From Castellaniella hirudinis_A (GTDB taxonomy: Bacteria; Pseudomonadota; Gammaproteobacteria; Burkholderiales; Burkholderiaceae_B), in contig NZ_JBLGTV010000025.1 of NCBI RefSeq assembly GCF_047468865.1, positions 1-18,189 of the forward strand: a DNA stretch of 18,189 bases. Direction: 5' to 3'. A program made the position numbers and the translations under genes. The notes under the pieces are model-generated. The model ran no database searches and was not told the DNA's origin. It saw only the letters and a list, made by a program, of their open reading frames with translations. This document shows, piece by piece, positions 1-5,882 of this stretch. How positions within the stretch are numbered: the first letter of the stretch is position 1; the number at the start of each line of letters is the position of its first letter.

Positions 1-15
1 CAAGAATGAAAACCA

Positions 16-435
16 TTGATTTATAAGGTGAACAGCCAAAGAAAACCGCCCGTAGGCGGTGAAGTGTTGAAGTCAGGCGGGCAGGCCGTGCAGTCCGTTG
101 AATACCGTAGCTCAGGCGTCATCTTCGACGTTCGGCCTGTTGTGAAGGAAGGGATCATCGACCTGGACATTACGCAGCAGCTTTCCAACTTCGTGAAGAC
201 GACAACCGGCGTCAATAACTCGCCTACGTTGACCAAGCGGGAACTGAAAACGAAGGTGGGCATGCAGGATGGCGATGTGATCGTGCTGGGTGGCCTAACG
301 GAAAGCAAGGACACCAATACGCGGGATGGGTTGAGCTTTTTGCCGCGCTTCCTGCATACTACTGGCTATGAACAGTCCAGTAGTGAAATTCTGCTAGTGC
401 TTCAGGTTCAGCGGGTGCTTGGACAGGAGCCTTAA
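16..435 (+). pseudogene. 5'-truncated secretin (C-terminal secretin domain), filamentous-phage pIV or GspD type
   Basis: The 139 codons encode only the end of the secretin domain that forms the outer-membrane beta-barrel pore. Visible family features are the SVEYRSSGVIFDVRP strand, the D-I-T-Q-Q segment and the VGMQDGDVIVLGGL motif, followed by LSFLPRF and a final LVLQVQRV strand. Full secretins are usually 400-700 residues, with N0/N1 domains before this part. The gene is not simply cut by the window edge: all three forward frames hit a stop in the first 26 bases (TGA 7-9, TGA 17-19, TAA 24-26), and no good start or ribosome site precedes residue 1. It therefore looks like a decayed or frameshifted remnant. 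Lying next to a tRNA attachment site, it most likely belonged to an integrated filamentous phage (pIV/pI-type exit pore), but a type II or IV pilus secretin cannot be excluded. The secretin identity is fairly sure; phage origin is inference. Confidence 0.7.
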
Positions 436-495
436 CCTTTGGCCATTGCTAAGGATTGGGTGCTGAGAGCTTTACGACGGAGAGAAATTTTCGGG

Positions 496-511
496 CATAA
501 TTTTTATTATG
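496..511. promoter_or_regulatory. AT-rich palindrome in the leader of the RelA/SpoT-like gene
   Basis: CATAAT and ATTATG form a perfect 6-bp inverted repeat around TTTT, about 100 bases before the RelA/SpoT-like start. The left arm CATAAT could double as a -10 box, with TTTACG-like sequence about 18-19 bases upstream. It may be an operator or promoter element. The surroundings are very AT-rich, so chance symmetry is possible. Confidence 0.25.
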
Positions 512-608
512 TACTAATGCAAAATTTTTGTATGTCAGACTGCCTGCAACAGTAAAGCCATCGAAAATATCAAAATACAGCACAAAATAAACCTAAATAA
601 ATAAGACA

Positions 609-1883
609 ATGAAACTATCAAAAAGCAGAATAGATAAATCAGGGTTGGCCCTGGCAAAAAACAAATATAAGGACGAGATTGAGTTTATAGAATCGGAAGA
701 TGTCTTTGATGAGTACAGAAAAAGACACTTAAGCCCACTATCAAAAACCACACTTGAAATTCAAAAAATGCTCTCGAGCTATGGTGCGGATTATTATATT
801 GCTCATCGCCTAAAAAGAAAGCCTCAGATATTAAGAAAACTTAATAGGCTTAGCGTTCGCTTAACTCAACTGCAAGACATCGGTGGCTGCCGAATTATCG
901 TTCCGAAAAATAGAGATGTAAATCATATTTTTGAATTCTTAAAGAAAAAATCCGAACATGAAGCCGGCTTTAATATCGTAAAAATTACTGATTACCGCGA
1001 AAAGGGAAGGGATGATACCGGATACAGGTCGCTTCATGTCATTATGGGGCGCGATGGCTTTAATTTAGAGCTTCAGATTAGAAGTAGAATACAACACTAT
1101 TGGTCTGAAAGCATCGAAAGAACATCGGTTATTTATGGGCATTACATAAAAGAAAAAGAAGGCGATCCCGAGGTTATTTATTACTTCAAGACTCTTTCTG
1201 ATGTTTTTTATGAAATTGAATCAGGGAGAGAGCCTTCGTCAGCTCAAAAAATAAAAATTGATGCACTAAGGGAAGAGTGCGAAAAAATCATAACACAATC
1301 AGATAAAAGAAAGGTTTTTGATAGTTTTGTTGACGAGGGGGTTATTAAAACCCTAACGGAAAAAGAATCTAAAAATCCAAGCGGCCTAAAAAATTGGATA
1401 TTAATATTTGATTGGAATCAGGGGTGCTTTGTGAGTTGGGATATTGTCAGCCAAGATCCCAGCGAGGCAGTGGATACATACATTCACTATGAGAACATGT
1501 ATCCCTCACATGATGGGTATGAAGTTGTCCTAATTGGATCGTCCGAGATCGCAACTGTCCGCCAAACCCACAGCCACTACTTCGGGATAGAAAGCTATAC
1601 CAATATACTTGAAAGTTTGGATTCATCCATTGTGGGATTTACCAGAAAAATTGACATTGACATAGGAGCAAGGCAAATTATTGATTGCTTACAAAGAAGG
1701 CACTTCTGGGGCAAAAAAACAGTATCTGGAGATACATTGAAAAATCATTTTTGCAAAAACGTCCTGACCTTCGATGCTTCTCTTCAAACACTTATTGGCA
1801 GGAAGTTGATAATTCAATCCAGCCTTAATTCTGGATATTCATTAAATATAAGCAAAAAATCAGAAATAGAACAGTATTTATAA
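609..1883 (+). CDS. RelA/SpoT-fold (p)ppGpp-synthetase-like protein with an unassigned C-terminal half
   Basis: A 424-residue protein. Residues about 60-170 carry the RelA/SpoT nucleotidyltransferase fold: a basic HRLKRK segment (67-71) for ATP binding, LQDIGGCRIIV (88-98) with the catalytic-type Asp90, GYRSLHVI (138-145) with the guanosine-stacking Tyr, and ELQIRS (154-159) with Glu154, then QHYWSE (162-167). Both metal/catalytic acidic positions are kept, so the enzyme is probably active. No HD hydrolase, TGS or ACT domain is seen, so it resembles small alarmone synthetases, but at 424 residues it is about twice their usual length. Residues about 212-424 match nothing I recognise. The gene is markedly AT-rich compared with the chromosome to the right and lies between a phage-like secretin remnant and a tRNA attachment site, so it was acquired horizontally. 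Upstream is AT-rich with no clear Shine-Dalgarno. A role as toxSAS/CapRel-type phage defence is inference only. Confidence 0.85.
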   Translation: MKLSKSRIDKSGLALAKNKYKDEIEFIESEDVFDEYRKRHLSPLSKTTLEIQKMLSSYGADYYIAHRLKRKPQILRKLNRLSVRLTQLQDIGGCRIIVPKNRDVNHIFEFLKKKSEHEAGFNIVKITDYREKGRDDTGYRSLHVIMGRDGFNLELQIRSRIQHYWSESIERTSVIYGHYIKEKEGDPEVIYYFKTLSDVFYEIESGREPSSAQKIKIDALREECEKIITQSDKRKVFDSFVDEGVIKTLTEKESKNPSGLKNWILIFDWNQGCFVSWDIVSQDPSEAVDTYIHYENMYPSHDGYEVVLIGSSEIATVRQTHSHYFGIESYTNILESLDSSIVGFTRKIDIDIGARQIIDCLQRRHFWGKKTVSGDTLKNHFCKNVLTFDASLQTLIGRKLIIQSSLNSGYSLNISKKSEIEQYL

Positions 1884-1900
1884 ACTCTTAAACTTTCATT

Positions 1901-1922
1901 CCCCCCCCCCCCCGTTTTTTTT
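1901..1922. repeat. Homopolymer tract: 13 C, one G, 8 T
   Basis: Thirteen consecutive C (1901-1913), a G, then eight T (1915-1922) begin 17 bases after the RelA/SpoT-like stop codon. The tract lies outside any coding region. Such runs are prone to slippage, and their length is often misread in assemblies. No hairpin sits before the T-run, so it is not a convincing intrinsic terminator. From about 1923 to 2081 I see no gene, only element-end sequence leading to the attachment site. Confidence 0.8.
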
Positions 1923-2081
1923 CAATCCAAACCCAATGGGGTATTGAATATCCAAAGGCAGAACCAATACTGTCAACTAAGTGTCAACCACAATGAAGCA
2001 TATAGTCGACCAAATGCCTCAATGGGTATGGTAAGTACTTGTTTTTATAAGCAATGTCGATTATTGGAGTGAAAGGTAGTT

Positions 2082-2127
2082 GATTGCAAATCCGTATACA
2101 CCGGTTCGGTTCCGGCTTGCGCCTCCA
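2082..2127 (+). other. 3' half of tRNA-Cys(GCA): putative right attachment site of an integrative element
   Basis: GATTGCAAATC (2082-2092) is the anticodon arm of tRNA-Cys, with GCA in the loop TTGCAAA. A T-arm follows: CCGG (2101-2104), loop TTCGGTT (2105-2111), CCGGC (2112-2116). Then come the acceptor 3' strand TTGCGCC (2117-2123), discriminator T and CCA (2125-2127). The 5' half is absent: no GGCGCAA acceptor strand or D-arm lies 70-80 bases upstream, and the 5' anticodon stem pairs badly. The T-stem has an A-C mismatch at its outer pair, as expected for a copy no longer under selection. Elements using a tyrosine recombinase commonly integrate at the anticodon-loop-to-3' end of tRNA genes and leave such a duplicate. 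Given the orientation, the element lies to the left and the intact tRNA-Cys beyond it. Confidence 0.85.
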
Positions 2128-2134
2128 GTTTTGC

Positions 2135-2169
2135 AAACGGCTTGTGTCCTTGGCACAGGCCGTTTTTTC
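2135..2169 (+). terminator. Intrinsic terminator downstream of the tRNA-Cys 3' end
   Basis: AACGGCTTGTG (2136-2146) pairs with CACAGGCCGTT (2154-2164) across a short loop, with a single G-T pair, and is followed by a run of T. It sits 8 bases after the CCA of the tRNA fragment. This suits the original chromosomal terminator of tRNA-Cys left on the far side of the insertion. It may also help end yczR transcripts from the other strand. Confidence 0.75.
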
Positions 2170-2177
2170 TGGGTTTT

Positions 2178-3623
2178 TCAGGCCATGACCAGGCGAATCC
2201 GGCCGTTGTGGTGATCCGGGCGGGCAGCGGGCGAGTGGGCGGCCAGGCCGTGCCAGGCCGCGGCGATCCGCTCGACGGCCTGTTGCAGATCGGGCACCGG
2301 CCGGGACCACGGCAGGCGGATGAACGCATCCAGGCCCCCGTTGGGTGAAAACACGGGGCCCGGCGTGACGGCCACTTGCTGGGCCGCCACGGCGGCGGCC
2401 AGCGCCGTGGCCCCCCGGTGCGGCAGTTCGCACCACAGGGCCAGCCCGCCCGCCGGCGGGATGAAGCGCCAATCGGGCAGATGGGCGGCCACGGCGCGCA
2501 CCAGGGCGTCGCGTTGTGCGCGCAGGCGCTGGATTTGCCCGGGCGACACGGGGCCGTGGCGCTGCAAATGCGTGGCAGCCAGCTGTTCGACGATGGGCAC
2601 CCCGAGATCCAGAGACATCCGCGCCCGCGTCAGCGGCCCCACCGTAGTTTGCGGGGCGCGAATCCAGCCGATGCGCAGCCCGCCCCAAAAGACCTTGCTC
2701 ATGCTGCCCAGCGTGATGGTGTCGGGGTTGAAACAGGCAAAGGGCGGGGGCATGGCCTGGCCGTCCAGGGCCAGCGCCTGGTGGGTCTCGTCCACGATGG
2801 GCACCGTCCCGTGAGTTTGCAGGCATTGTCCCAACTGGCGGCGCTGCGCCGTCCCCATCACGGCGCCGGTCGGGTTCTGGAAGTCCGGGATCAGGTAGGC
2901 GAAATCGGGGGCGATCTGCCGGATCGTGTGCATCAGGCCGGCCATGTCCCAGCCGCCGGCGTCCAGCGGGGTTTCGTGCAGCTGCAGCCCCGCCGCCCGG
3001 AGGGTTTCCGCCGCATTGGGGTAGGTGGGCGATTCGATCAGGGCGTGTCCCCGCCGGGGAGCCAGGGCCCGCACCACGATGCTGGCGGCGGTCAGCGCCC
3101 CGGGGGTGACGATGATCTGTTCCGGGCTGGTGGGCAAGCCGCGGGCCTGGTATGTTGCCGCGATGGCTTCCTGCAGCACCGGCAGGCCGGAGGGAAAGTA
3201 TCCGTGTCCGCTGAGATAGGAGGGCAGGGCGGCCAAGGCCGCCGTGTAGGCCGCCATGACTTCCGCCGGGGCCGAGTCGGCCGCGCAGCTGAGGTCGATC
3301 CAGCTTTCGCCGGCCCCGCCGGCCACCAGGACGCGGTCGTGCGCCTGCCTGCGCCCGCCCGGCACCGCGGTATAGGTGCCGGATCCCTGGATGGCGCGCG
3401 CGTAGCCGCTGTCGCACAACAGGGCGTAGGCGCGGGTAATGGTGGTGCGCGACAGCCCCAGGGCCGTGGCGAGCGCGCGTTCGCTGGGCAGGCGCACCGC
3501 CAGCGGGATGCGGCCGTCGCCGACCAGCAGCGTGAGCTTGTCGGCCAGGCCCGCATAGGCCGTGCCCGGGGGCAGCGCGCCGACCAGGATGCCGACCTGG
3601 CGGGCAGAAATGGATTCTTTCAT
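2178..3623 (-). CDS. yczR: MocR-family regulator YczR (GntR winged helix plus class I aminotransferase domain)
   Basis: From the ATG at 3623 the protein has 481 residues, typical for MocR proteins. Residues about 20-90 form a GntR-type winged helix (LPSERALATALGLSRTTITR, 46-65). Residues about 105-465 are a fold-type I PLP-dependent aminotransferase domain with the PLP-binding Lys310 in SMSKVFWGG, Asn250 in DFQNPTG, Asp278 in VDET and a substrate-carboxylate Arg near 437 (IRLPW). These proteins use PLP or an amino-acid adduct as a sensing ligand rather than for catalysis. A GTG three codons upstream (3632) is an alternative start; neither has a strong ribosome site. The divergent neighbour is a YczE-type membrane protein, the diagnostic partner of YczR, so this is probably its regulator. 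The ligand is unknown. Confidence 0.88.
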   Translation of the reverse strand: MKESISARQVGILVGALPPGTAYAGLADKLTLLVGDGRIPLAVRLPSERALATALGLSRTTITRAYALLCDSGYARAIQGSGTYTAVPGGRRQAHDRVLVAGGAGESWIDLSCAADSAPAEVMAAYTAALAALPSYLSGHGYFPSGLPVLQEAIAATYQARGLPTSPEQIIVTPGALTAASIVVRALAPRRGHALIESPTYPNAAETLRAAGLQLHETPLDAGGWDMAGLMHTIRQIAPDFAYLIPDFQNPTGAVMGTAQRRQLGQCLQTHGTVPIVDETHQALALDGQAMPPPFACFNPDTITLGSMSKVFWGGLRIGWIRAPQTTVGPLTRARMSLDLGVPIVEQLAATHLQRHGPVSPGQIQRLRAQRDALVRAVAAHLPDWRFIPPAGGLALWCELPHRGATALAAAVAAQQVAVTPGPVFSPNGGLDAFIRLPWSRPVPDLQQAVERIAAAWHGLAAHSPAARPDHHNGRIRLVMA

Positions 3624-3641
3624 AGAGGCCACTTTCTTATG

Positions 3642-3666
3642 ATTGGCTATTTAAAATCAGGCCAAT
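3642..3666. promoter_or_regulatory. Inverted repeat in the yczR-yczE divergent promoter region
   Basis: ATTGGC (3642-3647) and GCCAAT (3661-3666) form an inverted repeat with a 13-base AT-rich spacer, in the only AT-rich part of the roughly 100-base gap between the divergent genes. It is a candidate YczR operator and could control both directions. The match was made by eye against no known motif. Confidence 0.4.
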
Positions 3667-3731
3667 TATGGGCAAGATGGATATCGAAGTAAACCCCGAA
3701 CGTCATCCATAGACCTGTACCGAGATCCGCC

Positions 3732-4412
3732 ATGAAGACATCGATTCAACTTGCCCAGCTTGGGCCACTCGAACAATTGCGCACCGGGCGGCTGGCCAGG
3801 CGCCTGAGTCAGCTGATGATCGGGCTGGTGTTCTATGGCGTGTCCATGGGCATGATGATTCGCGGCAGCCTGGGCCTGGCCCCCTGGGATGCCTTGCACA
3901 TCGGCTTGACGCATTATTTTCCCGTCAGCTTCGCCTGGGTGTTCATCACCGTGTCGTTCCTTGTGCTGCTGCTGTGGGTGCCGTTGCGCGAAATCCCCGG
4001 CATCGGCACCATCGCCAATGCAATCACCATCGGGGTGGCCACGGATTTGACCATGCGGATGCTGGATACCCCGGATCAGTTTATCGGCCGCTTGGCGTTG
4101 ACCGTGGGCGGCGTGCTGTTGTGCGGTCTGGGGTCGGCGCTGTATATCGGTGTGCAGCTGGGGCGCGGCCCCCGCGATGGCCTGATGACGGGCCTGCACC
4201 GGGTGACGGGCCTGTCGCTGCGTCTGGTGCGCACCGCCTTGGAGGTCTCGGTGCTGCTGGTCGGGTTGCTGCTGGGCGGCGTGGGGCTGTTTGGCATCGG
4301 CACGATCCTGTTCGCCCTGCTGATTGGCCCCTTGACGCAGGCCATGCTGCCCTGGACGATGATCGCCGTGGACACCGCCCCCCCGCCCGCCGCCGGCGTG
4401 CCGTCGGCCTAG
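3732..4412 (+). CDS. yczE: YczE/YitT-type integral membrane protein
   Basis: A 226-residue hydrophobic protein with about five membrane segments (roughly 26-45, 66-84, 91-108, 120-140, 168-202). It shows the internal duplication of the YczE family: LGLAPWDALHIGL (48-60) after the first segment and LGRGPRDGLMTGLH (143-156) later, each a G-x-x-P-x-D-x-L-x-x-G-L loop. The transported or sensed substrate is not known. The gene is divergent from yczR, and this pairing is widely conserved, so YczR probably controls it. The start at 3732 has only a weak GAG-containing ribosome site, but it gives the expected basic N-terminus before the first membrane segment. The C-terminal A/P-rich tail is probably cytoplasmic and disordered. 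Confidence 0.82.
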   Translation: MKTSIQLAQLGPLEQLRTGRLARRLSQLMIGLVFYGVSMGMMIRGSLGLAPWDALHIGLTHYFPVSFAWVFITVSFLVLLLWVPLREIPGIGTIANAITIGVATDLTMRMLDTPDQFIGRLALTVGGVLLCGLGSALYIGVQLGRGPRDGLMTGLHRVTGLSLRLVRTALEVSVLLVGLLLGGVGLFGIGTILFALLIGPLTQAMLPWTMIAVDTAPPPAAGVPSA

Positions 4413-4424
4413 ACATTATGCCTA

Positions 4425-4451
4425 GTGTGCTGTTTGGCGCGGACAGCACAC
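4425..4451. terminator. Hairpin between convergent yczE and galA
   Basis: GTGTGCTGT (4425-4433) and ACAGCACAC (4443-4451) form a perfect 9-bp stem with a 9-base loop, in the short gap between the two converging stop codons. No strong T-run follows on either strand. It is probably a bidirectional terminator or 3'-end stabiliser. Confidence 0.6.
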
Positions 4452-4479
4452 CAGCGTCCGGCTTTGCGTGGGCAGGGTG

Positions 4480-5775
4480 TTAACGCGCGGCCTGGTTCGC
4501 GCTGTCCATGGCGCGCGCCTGGTCGCCGCCGGCCACCGAATAGGTCATGGGCACTTTGCGGGTGGCCAGGAAGGCCTCCAGCGATTCGCCCCGGAAAGCG
4601 GCATAGACCTCGGGGTTGGACACGCCCAGCACCGCCGCCATTTTTTCCAGCACGAAGAAGCTGACCCCTCGCCGGACCATGTCGATCCACCGGCGGTTGC
4701 GGATCAGGTCTTTTTCCTCGTCGCTCAGTCCGTGTTCGTCGGCCAGGGCGTCGAAATCGTGCTTGAAGCGGTCGCGGTGTTCCGGCTGGACGAGGGCGTG
4801 CAAGAAGCGGTTGATGCGGAAATTGGCCTGGCTGCGGGCGTGGGTGAAGGGGTAGGATCCCGGGATATCGCCGACCCCTTCCAGTTCGTGGGCGATGTGC
4901 TGGCGGTAGGCCGCCACGGCGGCCGGGTCGGGCGCATCGCCCAGGTCTTCAAAGATCAGCGTGGCGATATTGGTGACCGAGGGGGCGTAGGTTTGCCGAT
5001 GCAGTCGGCGCACCTGGTCGGACAGGGCGCCGCGCATGATCAGCCACATGACGGCTTCCGCGCCTTCCATGCCGCTTTTGGCCGCGAATTCCGCAATCCG
5101 CATATCTACCAGTTTTTCCGGGTCATTTTCCAGCAGATCCAGGAACTCGTGATCCCAGGCTTCGTCGATGAAGCCGGCGCGTTCGCCGTGCACCTGGTGC
5201 GACAGACCGCCGGTGGCCATGATGGCGACGTTCAAGTCCTCGGGGTAGCTTTCCACCGCTTTGCGCAGGGTCTTGCCCAGCTTCCACATGCGTTTCGCGC
5301 TGGGGATGGGGAACTGCAGCACCCCCACTTGCAGCGGCACGATCCGGCCCGCCCAGGGGCCCTGGGCATCGCCCAGCATGGACAGCGGCGACAGCACGCC
5401 GTGGTCGACCGGCTTGCCCTGGAAGACCGACAGGTCGAATTCGTCCGCCATCATGGACATGGCGATGTGCTGCGACAGCCCCAGGTGGCCGTGCGCCGGG
5501 GCCACGTCGCGCGGGCCGCCGCCTTCGTCCGCCGCCCGGTAGCAGTCGTCGATGCCCAGTGCGAAGGCGGAATAATGGTCGAAGAAAAACGAGGTGACGT
5601 GATCGTTGTAGATCATGAAAATCACGTCGATTTTTTGTTCCCGAACCCAGGCGCGGATGTGATCGAAACCGTCGAAGATGGGCTTCCAGGCGGGGCTGTC
5701 CTGCTTGCCGGTGTCCTTGGCGTAGCCGATGGTGGGGGAATGCGAGGCGCCGATGCCGCCGATGATGCGAGCCAT
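4480..5775 (-). CDS. galA: Gallate dioxygenase (type II extradiol, fused LigB-LigA domains)
   Basis: A 431-residue ring-cleaving dioxygenase. Its probable reaction is gallate plus O2 to 4-oxalomesaconate, with non-haem Fe(II), in the cytosol. Residues 1 to about 280 are the LigB-like catalytic domain: His12 (GASHSP), His59 (YNDH) and an acidic ligand near Glu240 (EGAEAVMW) match the 2-His-1-Glu metal site, and GGLSHQVHGER (189-199) holds the catalytic-type His193. Residues about 310-415 are the LigA-like domain (EEKDLIRNRRW, then FFVLEKMAAVLG). The single fused chain is typical of DesB/GalA gallate dioxygenases rather than two-subunit protocatechuate 4,5-dioxygenase, though activity on protocatechuate is possible. 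The start at 5775 is set by a strong AGGAG site at proper spacing; longer in-frame starts lack one. It is divergent from a LysR regulator. No hydratase, aldolase or transporter of the pathway is nearby. Confidence 0.88.
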   Translation of the reverse strand: MARIIGGIGASHSPTIGYAKDTGKQDSPAWKPIFDGFDHIRAWVREQKIDVIFMIYNDHVTSFFFDHYSAFALGIDDCYRAADEGGGPRDVAPAHGHLGLSQHIAMSMMADEFDLSVFQGKPVDHGVLSPLSMLGDAQGPWAGRIVPLQVGVLQFPIPSAKRMWKLGKTLRKAVESYPEDLNVAIMATGGLSHQVHGERAGFIDEAWDHEFLDLLENDPEKLVDMRIAEFAAKSGMEGAEAVMWLIMRGALSDQVRRLHRQTYAPSVTNIATLIFEDLGDAPDPAAVAAYRQHIAHELEGVGDIPGSYPFTHARSQANFRINRFLHALVQPEHRDRFKHDFDALADEHGLSDEEKDLIRNRRWIDMVRRGVSFFVLEKMAAVLGVSNPEVYAAFRGESLEAFLATRKVPMTYSVAGGDQARAMDSANQAAR

Positions 5776-5812
5776 ATTGTGTCTCCTGGAAATGTCCGGT
5801 GGGGAAGACATC

Positions 5813-5841
5813 ATCTTAGGGATAGACGAAATACTGATCAA
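5813..5841 (-). promoter_or_regulatory. Candidate sigma-70 promoter of galA
   Basis: On the minus strand, TTGATC (5841-5836) and TAAGAT (5818-5813) are separated by 17 bases. Transcription would start near 5806, about 30 bases before the galA ATG. The modest match to consensus fits a promoter that needs an activator. Confidence 0.45.
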
Positions 5842-5862
5842 TAATCTATTTTTGTACGTTTT

Positions 5863-5878
5863 GTTCAGATTTATGAAC
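5863..5878. promoter_or_regulatory. LysR-type T-N11-A palindrome between galA and its regulator
   Basis: GTTCA (5863-5867) and TGAAC (5874-5878) form a perfect inverted repeat with a 6-base spacer and contain the T-N11-A signature of LysR recognition sites. Its centre is about 64 bases upstream of the predicted galA start point, the usual recognition-site position for LysR activators. It also overlaps the region just before the regulator's own start, which would allow autoregulation. Confidence 0.55.
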
Positions 5879-5882
5879 GATA

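Noticed and set aside
1901..1922. Phase-variable contingency tract inside a gene
   Set aside because: The run lies after the stop codon of the RelA/SpoT-like gene and in no other supported reading frame, so length change would not switch a protein on or off.
2050..2127. A complete functional tRNA-Cys gene
   Set aside because: Only the anticodon-to-CCA half is present; the 5' acceptor strand and D-arm are missing and the 5' anticodon stem does not pair.
2376..3692. A 438-codon plus-strand open frame across yczR
   Set aside because: Antisense shadow of the MocR-type gene, low-complexity composition, no ribosome site or family motifs.
4468..5844. A 458-codon plus-strand open frame across galA
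   Set aside because: It is antisense to the gallate dioxygenase, which has intact metal-site motifs and a strong ribosome site; the plus-strand product is a His/Gly/Arg-rich shadow typical of GC-rich DNA.
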